From the IMG/VR virus record IMGVR_UViG_3300048554_000122, positions 1 to 38,005 of that record: 38,005 nt of DNA. One strand, written 5' to 3'. Made by a program: the position numbers and the translations under genes. Numbering within the stretch: position 1 is the stretch's first letter; every line of letters starts with the position of its first letter. Of this stretch, positions 30,024 to 36,864 are shown in pieces. Under the pieces are notes generated by a model that saw only the letters and a program-made list of their open reading frames with translations, made no database searches and had not been told where the DNA came from. This stretch comes from a virus.

Positions 30024-31898
30024 ATGAAAATACTATTCTTTGATATAGAAACAAACGGCATCGAGGACTTCACTAATTTGAGTGACCTCAAGGTCTGCCA
30101 TTGCATATCCATCTACGATCCTGTAGCAGCTAAGATGATTACCTTTGAAGGTGACGGGATAAAGGAAGGACTTAATATGTTAAGCAAAGCAGACAAGATC
30201 ATAGGACATAATGTGATAGGGTTTGATCTACCTGCGTTAGCTAAGTTGTATAACTTCCATCCACCTTTGGTCCGAGTACAAGACTCGCTTGTTATGAGTA
30301 GATGTGTACATCCTGACCTTAGAGAAGATGACTTCAAGCGTAAGAACTTTGACCCTTCTATGATAGGTAGTCACAGTTTAAAAGCTTGGGGACACAGGAT
30401 GGGTGAGATGTTAAAGCTTACTTACGGAGAAGAGGAAGGTGCATTCGATCACTACAACGAAGAGATGAAGAAGTATTGTGAACGAGATGTGTTAGTAACT
30501 AAGACCTTGTATGAATACTTAACTAAGCTTGAACCTAGTAGGAAGATGTTAGCTATTGAACATTGGTTTGCTTACATCATCAGATTACAAGAGAGCCAAG
30601 GTTTTGCTTTTGATATAGATAAAGCTGAACAACTGGAGCAGAAGTTAAACGCAGTACGAGCAAAGCTACAAGATAAGTTACAAGAGATGTTTGAACCTAC
30701 TGTTGAGAAGATGAAGAGTGCTTCAGGGTGGAGCTTGGAAATAAAACACAACGACTTCATCGAAGTAATCAACGCACCTACTAAAGCAAAGTTAAAGGAG
30801 GAGTTAAAAACTAGAGGATTAAAACAGACTTTAGTTAAAGAAGCTGTATCGTTAGGTGCTCAAGAGAAGATCATACCTTTTAACCCTGGTAGTCGTAAAC
30901 AAATTAAAGAAAGACTTGAAGCTTTAGGTTTTGAAATACCTGTATCCAATGACGGAAAGACTGTGAAGATTGATGAGTCTACTTTAAAATCTATTAACCA
31001 TCCATCAGCGAAGCTTTTGCTGGAGTATTTGTTAGTAGTCAAGAGACTAGGGCAACTAGCTGAAGGCAAGAATGGATGGCTAAGATTAGTTAAGGATGGC
31101 AGAATCCACGGACGAGTCAACACAAACGGAGCAGTCACAGGCAGATGTACTCATAGCTTACCTAACCTAGCACAAGTACCAGCTACAAGAGCAGAGTACG
31201 GTGAGGAATGTCGTTCTTTATTTATAACTAAAAAGGGATACAAGTTAGTAGGTGTTGACGCTAGTGGTTTAGAACTTCGTATGCTTGCACACTACCTGTC
31301 TACTTGGGATGGAGGAGAGTACACTAAAGCTATCCTTGAAGGAGACATACACTCTGTTAATCAGAAAGCAGCAGGGTTAAAGACTAGAGACCAAGCTAAG
31401 ACATTCATCTATGGATTCCTTTACGGAGCAGGTGATGCAAAGATAGGAGAGATTGTAGAGGGTACAGCACAAGATGGTAGTAGATTAAAGAAGAAGTTCT
31501 TATCTAACTTACCTGCGTTGAAGATGCTCAAACAATTAATTCAACAGAAGGCTGAACAGAACGGATGTTTAACAGGACTAGACGGTAGGATTCTACCTAT
31601 AAGAAGTGAACACGCTGCACTCAATATGTTACTTCAATCTGCTGGTGCTGTCCTTATGAAGGTAGCTTTAATAAAACTAAACACCAAGCTTACTGACATT
31701 GGATGGCAACACGGAAGAGAGTATGCTTTTGTAGGTAATATACACGACGAGTTCCAAGCTGAAGTTAAACCTGAGTTAGCAGAGACATACGGAGAGTTAG
31801 CTATCAAAGCAATCAAAGCGGCAGGTAAAGAGTTGAACATGAAGTGTCCTATGGATGGTGAATATAAAGTAGGAGAGTCATGGGCAGAGACACACTAA
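30024..31898 (+). CDS. DNA polymerase, family A (gp5-like)
   Basis: 624 residues from the ATG at 30024, four bases after the helicase stop (T7 gp5 has 704). The N-terminal 3'-5' exonuclease has Asp7 and Glu9 in 'FFDIETNG'. Polymerase motif A is 'VDASGLELRMLAH' with Asp412. Motif B is 'RDQAKTFIYGFLYGAG' with Lys459 and Tyr463 (T7 Lys522 and Tyr526). Motif C is 'IHDEFQ' with Asp575. The Tyr at 463 is the T7-type dideoxy-sensitive residue. About 80 residues fewer than T7 leaves open whether the thioredoxin-binding thumb insertion is full-length. The in-frame ATG at 29943 lies inside the helicase gene and was not used. Confidence 0.96.
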   Translation: MKILFFDIETNGIEDFTNLSDLKVCHCISIYDPVAAKMITFEGDGIKEGLNMLSKADKIIGHNVIGFDLPALAKLYNFHPPLVRVQDSLVMSRCVHPDLREDDFKRKNFDPSMIGSHSLKAWGHRMGEMLKLTYGEEEGAFDHYNEEMKKYCERDVLVTKTLYEYLTKLEPSRKMLAIEHWFAYIIRLQESQGFAFDIDKAEQLEQKLNAVRAKLQDKLQEMFEPTVEKMKSASGWSLEIKHNDFIEVINAPTKAKLKEELKTRGLKQTLVKEAVSLGAQEKIIPFNPGSRKQIKERLEALGFEIPVSNDGKTVKIDESTLKSINHPSAKLLLEYLLVVKRLGQLAEGKNGWLRLVKDGRIHGRVNTNGAVTGRCTHSLPNLAQVPATRAEYGEECRSLFITKKGYKLVGVDASGLELRMLAHYLSTWDGGEYTKAILEGDIHSVNQKAAGLKTRDQAKTFIYGFLYGAGDAKIGEIVEGTAQDGSRLKKKFLSNLPALKMLKQLIQQKAEQNGCLTGLDGRILPIRSEHAALNMLLQSAGAVLMKVALIKLNTKLTDIGWQHGREYAFVGNIHDEFQAEVKPELAETYGELAIKAIKAAGKELNMKCPMDGEYKVGESWAETH

Positions 31899-32401
31899 AA
31901 CAAGAACCTGAATTTGATTACTACTTGTCCCTTGCAGAATTGTATGATACAACTGAATTAAATGTTCACTGGGATTGGAAGAATGAACAAACTTATAATA
32001 CTATGCCCTCATCAAAGACCCAACGAATCGGAGCAATAGCAGAGTCAAGGTTTACAACTGAATGTTTAGAGCGAGACTTTGAACCTCATGTGCCTACCAC
32101 ACCGATGCCTTGGGACTTCATTGTTACTTGTCCAGCAGGTACTTTAAAAGTACAGATCAAAGCTACTGGTAATAAATCATCAGCTAATACATATCATATA
32201 AACAGTGGATCAGGATGCACAGGAAAGTCTTCTATGTGTGATTCAATAGATGTGGTAGGATGTTATATCATATACGAGCAGATGTGGTGGTTAATACCAA
32301 GAGAAGAAATAAATGGAGTAACATTAAAGTTAAGTCTCCTACCTGATAGTAAATCAAAATATAAAAAATACCAAGAGAACTGGAGCATATTCTATGAGTA
32401 A
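31880..32401 (+). CDS. PD-(D/E)XK nuclease-like protein
   Basis: A 173-residue protein between DNA polymerase and exonuclease, overlapping both by a few bases. The core reads 'RIGAIAESRFT' with Glu55, 'MPWDFIV' with Asp79, and 'LKVQIKAT' with Gln92-Ile-Lys94. That E...D...QxK arrangement is the PDDEXK_5 type seen in group I intron-linked and resolvase-like nucleases. The substrate is unknown. T7 has no homologue at this position. An internal Met at 42 (32003) could be an alternative start. It could be a third phage nuclease working with endonuclease I and gp6, or a domesticated homing-type nuclease. Confidence 0.72.
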   Translation: MGRDTLKQEPEFDYYLSLAELYDTTELNVHWDWKNEQTYNTMPSSKTQRIGAIAESRFTTECLERDFEPHVPTTPMPWDFIVTCPAGTLKVQIKATGNKSSANTYHINSGSGCTGKSSMCDSIDVVGCYIIYEQMWWLIPREEINGVTLKLSLLPDSKSKYKKYQENWSIFYE

Positions 32402-33323
32402 AACAACCATACTAATTGACGCAGATGTATTAGCATTTGAATCGTCGATCATAGCACAAGAAAATATACAATGGGAAGAAGAGTTGTGGACTGTACACGC
32501 AGACATGGCAGTAGCAAAGGACCGAGTCATTGGAAGGATAGAACAATTCAAAGACTTACTCAAAGCAGATGAAGTAGTGTTAGCGTTGAGTGACCGAGCA
32601 AACTTCAGAAGGAAACTATTCCCTGAGTACAAGTCTAACAGAAGGAAGTCAGTGTTACCTATCATCTTAAAACCTATGAAGGAATGGATGATCAATGAAC
32701 TAGATGCACAACTGTGGGCTAACATAGAAGCTGATGATGTGTTAAGTATCTTAGCTACTGAAAGACCTAACAGACAAGACAAGCGTATCATCGTATCAAT
32801 AGACAAGGACTTCAAAAGTGTACCAGGAATATTCTATGATTATAACAGAGAAGAATACCACGAACCTACAGAAGAAGAAGCAGATCACTTCCACCTACTA
32901 CAAGCTTTGATGGGAGATTCAACAGATGGATTCAGCGGAGCAAAGGGAGTAGGAGCTGTGACTGCTAAGAGATGGTTGGATGATAACGGATACACTTGGG
33001 AATCTGTTGTTGCTTTGTACGAGAAGAAGGGACAAACAGAACAGGAAGCTTTGATGAATGCGTGGATGGCACGACTACTAAGAAAACAAGAATACAATAA
33101 AAAACAAAAACAAATAACAAAACTATGGACACCGAAGAACTACCAAACTCTGGAGAGAAAGAACATTATGCCACTGGTGCGGAGCGTGACAGGGCTACTG
33201 GACGGGGACGATTCAGCCTTATTCCTCCAATCGCCCTTCGATCCCTTGCCCGACGATTTGAAGAAGGAGGAAAACTCTACGGAGACAACAACTGGCACAA
33301 CGGATTCCCACTCAGTAGATTAA
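32394..33323 (+). CDS. 5'-3' exonuclease (gp6-like)
   Basis: A 309-residue FEN-type nuclease (T7 gp6 has 300). It removes RNA primers and degrades host DNA. Metal-site acids are visible in 'ILIDADVLAFE' (Asp9, Asp11), 'IEADDVLSI' (about 120) and 'VSIDKDFK' (about 140). The helix-three-turn-helix is 'GDSTDGFSGAKGVGAVTAKR' (about 172-191). Homology to gp6 runs to 'EYNKKQKQITKLWTPKNY'. The final ~65 residues are a low-complexity extension whose DNA also encodes the next gene. It overlaps the upstream gene by eight bases. Confidence 0.9.
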   Translation: MSKTTILIDADVLAFESSIIAQENIQWEEELWTVHADMAVAKDRVIGRIEQFKDLLKADEVVLALSDRANFRRKLFPEYKSNRRKSVLPIILKPMKEWMINELDAQLWANIEADDVLSILATERPNRQDKRIIVSIDKDFKSVPGIFYDYNREEYHEPTEEEADHFHLLQALMGDSTDGFSGAKGVGAVTAKRWLDDNGYTWESVVALYEKKGQTEQEALMNAWMARLLRKQEYNKKQKQITKLWTPKNYQTLERKNIMPLVRSVTGLLDGDDSALFLQSPFDPLPDDLKKEENSTETTTGTTDSHSVD

Positions 33324-33487
33324 TAGATAGCATGAGTAGACACTTGTTAGCACTTAGTGAAGGAGATGATAAAGAAGACCACGCAGGTGCTATACTTTGG
33401 AATGCCAGTGCTTTCTTGTGGACCGAGGATCAAATCAGAAAAGGCAGACTACCACAAGAACTAGAAGACAGGAGTTACAAAACATGA
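33125..33487 (+). CDS. MazZ/MazG-like dATP/dGTP pyrophosphohydrolase
   Basis: A 120-residue helical protein. 'TGAERDRATGRGRFSLIPPI' (residues 17-36), 'EEGGKLYGDNNWHNG' (about 46-60), 'RHLLALSEGDDKEDHAGAI' (about 73-91) and 'WNASAFLW' match the dATP/dGTP diphosphohydrolase N-terminal family (DUF5664, PF18909, typified by cyanophage S-2L MazZ). Members are MazG-like pyrophosphohydrolases that turn dNTPs to dNMPs. No PurZ or DatZ homologue was seen, so it does not imply 2-aminoadenine DNA. It starts 199 bases before the end of the exonuclease gene in another frame, which is a long overlap for two conserved genes. Confidence 0.75.
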   Translation: MDTEELPNSGEKEHYATGAERDRATGRGRFSLIPPIALRSLARRFEEGGKLYGDNNWHNGFPLSRLIDSMSRHLLALSEGDDKEDHAGAILWNASAFLWTEDQIRKGRLPQELEDRSYKT

Positions 33488-33500
33488 CACCACTATACAT

Positions 33501-33716
33501 ATGGACTGGAGACACGGAATAATGGAAGATGAACTAATGCCTCTTATAAGCGAGGCTATGATTAAACGATTAGAGCAATTATATCCTGACAAATGTCCTG
33601 ACTTGACGAACTCTGAAAAAGATGTTTGGTTTAAGAGTGGACAAGTGTCTGTAATTAGATTCCTTAGACAAACTTATAACGATCAACTACAACAAAACAT
33701 TTTAACAAAAGACTAA
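33501..33716 (+). CDS. Small conserved phage protein of unknown function
   Basis: 71 residues, or 64 if the ATG at 33522 is used (MEDELMPLISEA). Helical, with 'LYPDKCPDLTNSEKDVWFKSG' as its most characteristic part. Similar short sequences occur near replication genes of other phages, without known function. No Shine-Dalgarno site favours the first ATG. The downstream ATG, preceded by ACGGAATA, is equally weak. Confidence 0.6.
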   Translation: MDWRHGIMEDELMPLISEAMIKRLEQLYPDKCPDLTNSEKDVWFKSGQVSVIRFLRQTYNDQLQQNILTKD

Positions 33717-33718
33717 CT

Positions 33719-33925
33719 ATGTGTATGTCAGCACCAGATATTCCACCGCCTCCTCCACCTCCAGCACCTCCTCCACCACCGCCTCCTGTTGCTGCAGCAC
33801 CTAAGACTGTCAGACAAACACAGCCTAAGAAGAGAAGAAGAGGAGCACAAGCACAGTTAGCACGGTCTTCTAGACCTACACTTGGTGGTTCTGCTGGTGG
33901 TACTGGTGTCTATATGTCTTCTTAA
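33719..33925 (+). CDS. Proline-rich virion-type protein (gp7.3-like)
   Basis: A 68-residue protein with an N-terminal run of Pro and Ala (residues about 8-28), then 'KKRRRGAQAQLARSS' and a Gly-rich end. T7 gp7.3 (99 residues), a tail-associated protein just upstream of the portal, likewise ends in a Lys/Arg-rich part followed by 'ARSS' and Gly. This one lies upstream of the LamG cassettes and the portal, so a virion role fits. The poly-Pro start ('MCMSAPDIPPPPPPP') is common in small head-region proteins of marine podoviruses. Confidence 0.6.
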   Translation: MCMSAPDIPPPPPPPAPPPPPPPVAAAPKTVRQTQPKKRRRGAQAQLARSSRPTLGGSAGGTGVYMSS

Positions 33926-33947
33926 TAACAACATAACTAATAATATC

Positions 33948-34265
33948 ATGCTTCGCACACTCTCAAAAAAGACTTTGCTATCATCTGTCACAACGACAGG
34001 GGCTGGCAGTCCATTCTCAGTAGAGCGTTCTAAGGGTTGGACCTTTGTAATCGCTTCTTCATCAGTAACCACAGGAGGTACGGTAGACATAGAAGCCTAC
34101 ATCGGTGGTGCTTGGTATGTCATTCACTCTGAAGATGTTACAGCTAACGGTGCTATCATGGTCAGAGATGATCACGGACACTACGAACAAATCAGAGGTA
34201 ATGTATCAGCTAGAACAGATGGTACTTACAGTGTATTTGCTACTGGAACTACTGACTCTCTTTAA
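33948..34265 (+). CDS. Small beta-rich probable virion protein
   Basis: A 105-residue protein from the ATG at 33948; the earlier ATG at 33882 is inside the previous gene. Repeated short strands such as 'GWTFVIASSSVTTGGTVDIE', 'WYVIHSEDV' and 'GTYSVFATGT' suggest a single beta sandwich of the size of head decoration proteins. No family assigned. Its place between the gp7.3-like gene and the LamG protein supports a structural role. Confidence 0.58.
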   Translation: MLRTLSKKTLLSSVTTTGAGSPFSVERSKGWTFVIASSSVTTGGTVDIEAYIGGAWYVIHSEDVTANGAIMVRDDHGHYEQIRGNVSARTDGTYSVFATGTTDSL

Positions 34266-34269
34266 TTAG

Positions 34270-35583
34270 ATGTCTTTGATCTTTACAGAGCAACTCGATA
34301 AACCGAGTCAGCTAAGGTCTAAACCGTCTAATTTACTGCGTCCTATCTTTGGTGCTTTGTATGGTTTTGATGCTACTGCTGTAGCTCCTGCTAATACATT
34401 TACTACTTTAACAATAGCAGATACAGACACCAACGCTATAGGTGCAGATGATACAATAACCTTTACAGTTCAACCTTCAGTGGAAATAGCAGCTGGTGGT
34501 ACTTTGACTTTAACAGGAATGCAAGGAACTCAAACAGCTGACAATGCTTCGTTGACAGTAGGTGGAGCAGGAGCTGCAATCTTTGGGTCTAGTGGTTCGT
34601 GGACACAGTCAACAGGTACTTTAGTTTTAACAGTAGCAGGTGGACAGAGTCTACCCACAGGTTCTAATACTGTTATTACTTTCACTTTAACTAACTCAGC
34701 TTCAGTACAAAGTGGTAAGACAGTTAGTGTTAGTTCTAGTACATTTGCTACAGCTAACGCTACAGGTACTATTTTAAACACAGTAGCCACCTACAATGTA
34801 ACAACACGAGACACTGAAGCTAACATTCTAGCAAGTACACCAAGCAATCCTAGCGGAGAAGTTACTAATGCTTACGGCACGGACACGAACGATCTGTATG
34901 TTTATGATGGTAGTGCTTGGTATATTTATAACGATACACCTGCATTCGCAAACCAATACAGCGTAAGCTTCGATGGCACTGATGACTACGCTACTGCTAC
35001 TCTTGGGTCTCAAGTTTTTGATGGAGACTTTGCAATATCATTTTGGTTCAACGCAAGCACATCACCACAATATCTGACTTTGTTACAATTAGGCGATTCG
35101 GCTTCTTACACAGATGGTTGGCGGTTATACAGGAACTTCAATCAGTTACAGTTCTGGGACGGAGTGGGTGGATATAGTTTAATCTTACAAGGTGGTTCAA
35201 TATCCACAAGCTCATGGCATCATGTAGCGATAACTAGAAGTGGAACAAATTGTACATTATATTTAAATGGAAACTCAATCGTTACAGGTACAAGCTCGCA
35301 GGTTTTCACATCAACGGCATTTAAAATATCTTTTACATCTTTTCCTTTCAACGGGTTAATAGACGAGGTAGCTTTATGGGATTCTGCATTATCGGCATCT
35401 AATGTAACCTCTATCTACAACAGCGGAGTACCTAACGATATATCTGCTTTGAGTCCTGTAAATTGGTGGAGAATGGGTGATAATGACGGAGGTACAGGCA
35501 CTACTATTACGGATCAAGGGAGCGGAAGTAATGACGCTACACTCACTAACGGCCCAACCTTCTCAACAACAGTACCATCTTAA
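34270..35583 (+). CDS. LamG/concanavalin-like virion protein, cassette 1
   Basis: A 437-residue protein. Residues about 35-165 are a Thr/Ser/Gly beta-sandwich resembling immunoglobulin-like repeats ('DDTITFTVQPSVEIAAGGTL'). Residues about 175-225 are a linker with a 'YVYDGSAWYIY' tail-protein motif. Residues about 232-385 form a LamG-type jelly roll ('SVSFDGTDDYAT', 'ISFWFNAS', 'WHHVAITRSG', 'LYLNGN', 'GLIDEVALWDSALS', 'IYNSG'). The end has 'WWRMGDNDGG'. LamG folds bind glycans or proteins; in phages they decorate heads or form fibres. It is paired with the small gene at 35588 and duplicated by the pair at 35825 and 36634. Confidence 0.85.
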   Translation: MSLIFTEQLDKPSQLRSKPSNLLRPIFGALYGFDATAVAPANTFTTLTIADTDTNAIGADDTITFTVQPSVEIAAGGTLTLTGMQGTQTADNASLTVGGAGAAIFGSSGSWTQSTGTLVLTVAGGQSLPTGSNTVITFTLTNSASVQSGKTVSVSSSTFATANATGTILNTVATYNVTTRDTEANILASTPSNPSGEVTNAYGTDTNDLYVYDGSAWYIYNDTPAFANQYSVSFDGTDDYATATLGSQVFDGDFAISFWFNASTSPQYLTLLQLGDSASYTDGWRLYRNFNQLQFWDGVGGYSLILQGGSISTSSWHHVAITRSGTNCTLYLNGNSIVTGTSSQVFTSTAFKISFTSFPFNGLIDEVALWDSALSASNVTSIYNSGVPNDISALSPVNWWRMGDNDGGTGTTITDQGSGSNDATLTNGPTFSTTVPS

Positions 35584-35587
35584 AATT

Positions 35588-35821
35588 ATGAGCAGAACAT
35601 ATGTAATTATAAATGCGGACGAAGTAGACTCCGTTGATTTCAGTCAAGTCGATGAGACGAGTGCAGATACAATCCGTTACTCAGTCGATGGTAGTAAGAC
35701 TTTTGTTAAGTACGAAGGTGAGCAACCATCTTTTTTAAACGGAAAACAAGAATACACCCACTCAGAAATTATAACAATTCTAGCAACGGATGAGTGGACA
35801 GACCCAGACCAAACTATTTAA
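35588..35821 (+). CDS. Small cassette-1 partner protein
   Basis: A 77-residue protein opening 'MSRTYVIINADEVDSVDF'. Its central 'YSVDGSKTFVKYEGEQPSFL' and 'QEYTHSEIITILATDEWT' match the gene at 36634 at most positions, so the two are paralogues. Each follows a LamG gene. No domain is recognised. It could be a co-assembled virion subunit or a chaperone for the LamG protein. Confidence 0.72.
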   Translation: MSRTYVIINADEVDSVDFSQVDETSADTIRYSVDGSKTFVKYEGEQPSFLNGKQEYTHSEIITILATDEWTDPDQTI

Positions 35822-35824
35822 ATT

Positions 35825-36628
35825 ATGAGTACATTTAGCACTTGCACATCAAGCACACGCCCTGGTTCTCCAGCGGACGGGGATGTATTATTTGAAACAG
35901 ACACGAAGAGTGTCATCATCTGGGACGGTACGAATTGGAGAGGGTACGCTAATGATGGTGTGTTTATACCTTGGTCTAATAATACATATTCTCTAGATTT
36001 TGATGGTACGAACGATTACTTAGCTATAGGATCGACTTCAAAACTAGAGTTTACGGGTAGCTTTAGCTTATCCGCATGGATTAAGCCTGATCTTAATAAA
36101 ACACAGTATGTAATTGATACAAATTCTGACGGAGGAACTGGTAATGGTTATATGGTTAGATGTGAGAGCAACGGTACAGTTAAATTTTGGAGTTATAGTG
36201 CAAGTTATTCATTGACTTCAACAGCAACTGTTAGCACTTCTTCTTGGAATCATTTAGTAGCTGTAAAAGAAGGAAGTACATTAAGATTATACATTAATGC
36301 TGGTACACCAGTGACTAGAACTGATGGCGGTTTCGCTGCATCCGACACAACTAATTTAAGAATCGGTAACTCTAGTTTATTTGGCGGTTATTTTAATGGT
36401 TTAATAGATGAAGTATCTATGTATAATTACGCATTAACAAGTGCTAATGTAAGCAGTATTTACAATAGTGGTACTCCTAATGATTTAACTAGCTTTACAC
36501 CTATTGCTCATTGGAGAATGGGCGACAATGACGGTGGTACGGGTAGTCAAATTACAGATGTTTCTCCAAGCGGTGGTGCTATTGCCACTATAAATGGTGC
36601 AACCTTTTCAACCACAGTAGCTCCCTAA
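35825..36628 (+). CDS. LamG/concanavalin-like virion protein, cassette 2
   Basis: A 267-residue protein lacking the immunoglobulin-like N-terminal part of cassette 1. It starts with the 'TRPGSPADGDVLFETDTKSV' and 'WDGTNW' motifs of phage tail proteins, then a LamG fold ('YSLDFDGTNDYL', 'FSLSAWIKPD', 'SWNHLVAVKEG', 'LYINAG', 'GLIDEVSMYNYALT', 'IYNSG') and the shared 'HWRMGDNDGG' end. The clear residue-level match with cassette 1 but different flanks indicates duplication followed by divergence. Confidence 0.85.
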   Translation: MSTFSTCTSSTRPGSPADGDVLFETDTKSVIIWDGTNWRGYANDGVFIPWSNNTYSLDFDGTNDYLAIGSTSKLEFTGSFSLSAWIKPDLNKTQYVIDTNSDGGTGNGYMVRCESNGTVKFWSYSASYSLTSTATVSTSSWNHLVAVKEGSTLRLYINAGTPVTRTDGGFAASDTTNLRIGNSSLFGGYFNGLIDEVSMYNYALTSANVSSIYNSGTPNDLTSFTPIAHWRMGDNDGGTGSQITDVSPSGGAIATINGATFSTTVAP

Positions 36629-36633
36629 TTAAT

Positions 36634-36861
36634 ATGAGAACATATGTAATCGTTGATTCCGCAGAAGCCAATAGCTTTGATTTTAATCAGTTAGTAGACA
36701 TTGATGAGTCTTACAGCAGGAAGAGTTTGGACGGTAGTAAGATACTAGCACGCTTTAACGGAGACACTCCCAGCTTTCTAGAAGGCAAGACCCAATACAC
36801 ACACTCCGAAATATTAGCTATATTAGCAACTGACGAGTGGACATCTGACACACCTATCTAA
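36634..36861 (+). CDS. Small cassette-2 partner protein
   Basis: A 75-residue protein, paralogous to 35588 ('TYVIVDSAEANSFDF', 'KSLDGSKILARFNGDTPSFL', 'TQYTHSEILAILATDEWT'). It follows the second LamG gene and precedes the portal gene by three bases. Role unknown; conserved pairing with LamG suggests that they act together. Confidence 0.72.
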   Translation: MRTYVIVDSAEANSFDFNQLVDIDESYSRKSLDGSKILARFNGDTPSFLEGKTQYTHSEILAILATDEWTSDTPI

Positions 36862-36864
36862 CTT

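Noticed and set aside
32354-32815. Minus-strand open frame of 153 codons opposite the exonuclease
   Set aside because: Shadow of a conserved gene. Its Ser/Cys-rich composition fits antisense reading, and there are no other minus-strand genes.
33125-33487. Evidence for a 2-aminoadenine (Z) genome
   Set aside because: Only a MazZ-like gene is present. No PurZ or DatZ homologue was seen, and the DNA polymerase is an ordinary T7-type enzyme.
33484-33522. 12-codon frame overlapping the MazZ-like stop (ATGA)
   Set aside because: Too short to support as a gene; it may only act as a coupling bridge to the ATG at 33501 or 33522.
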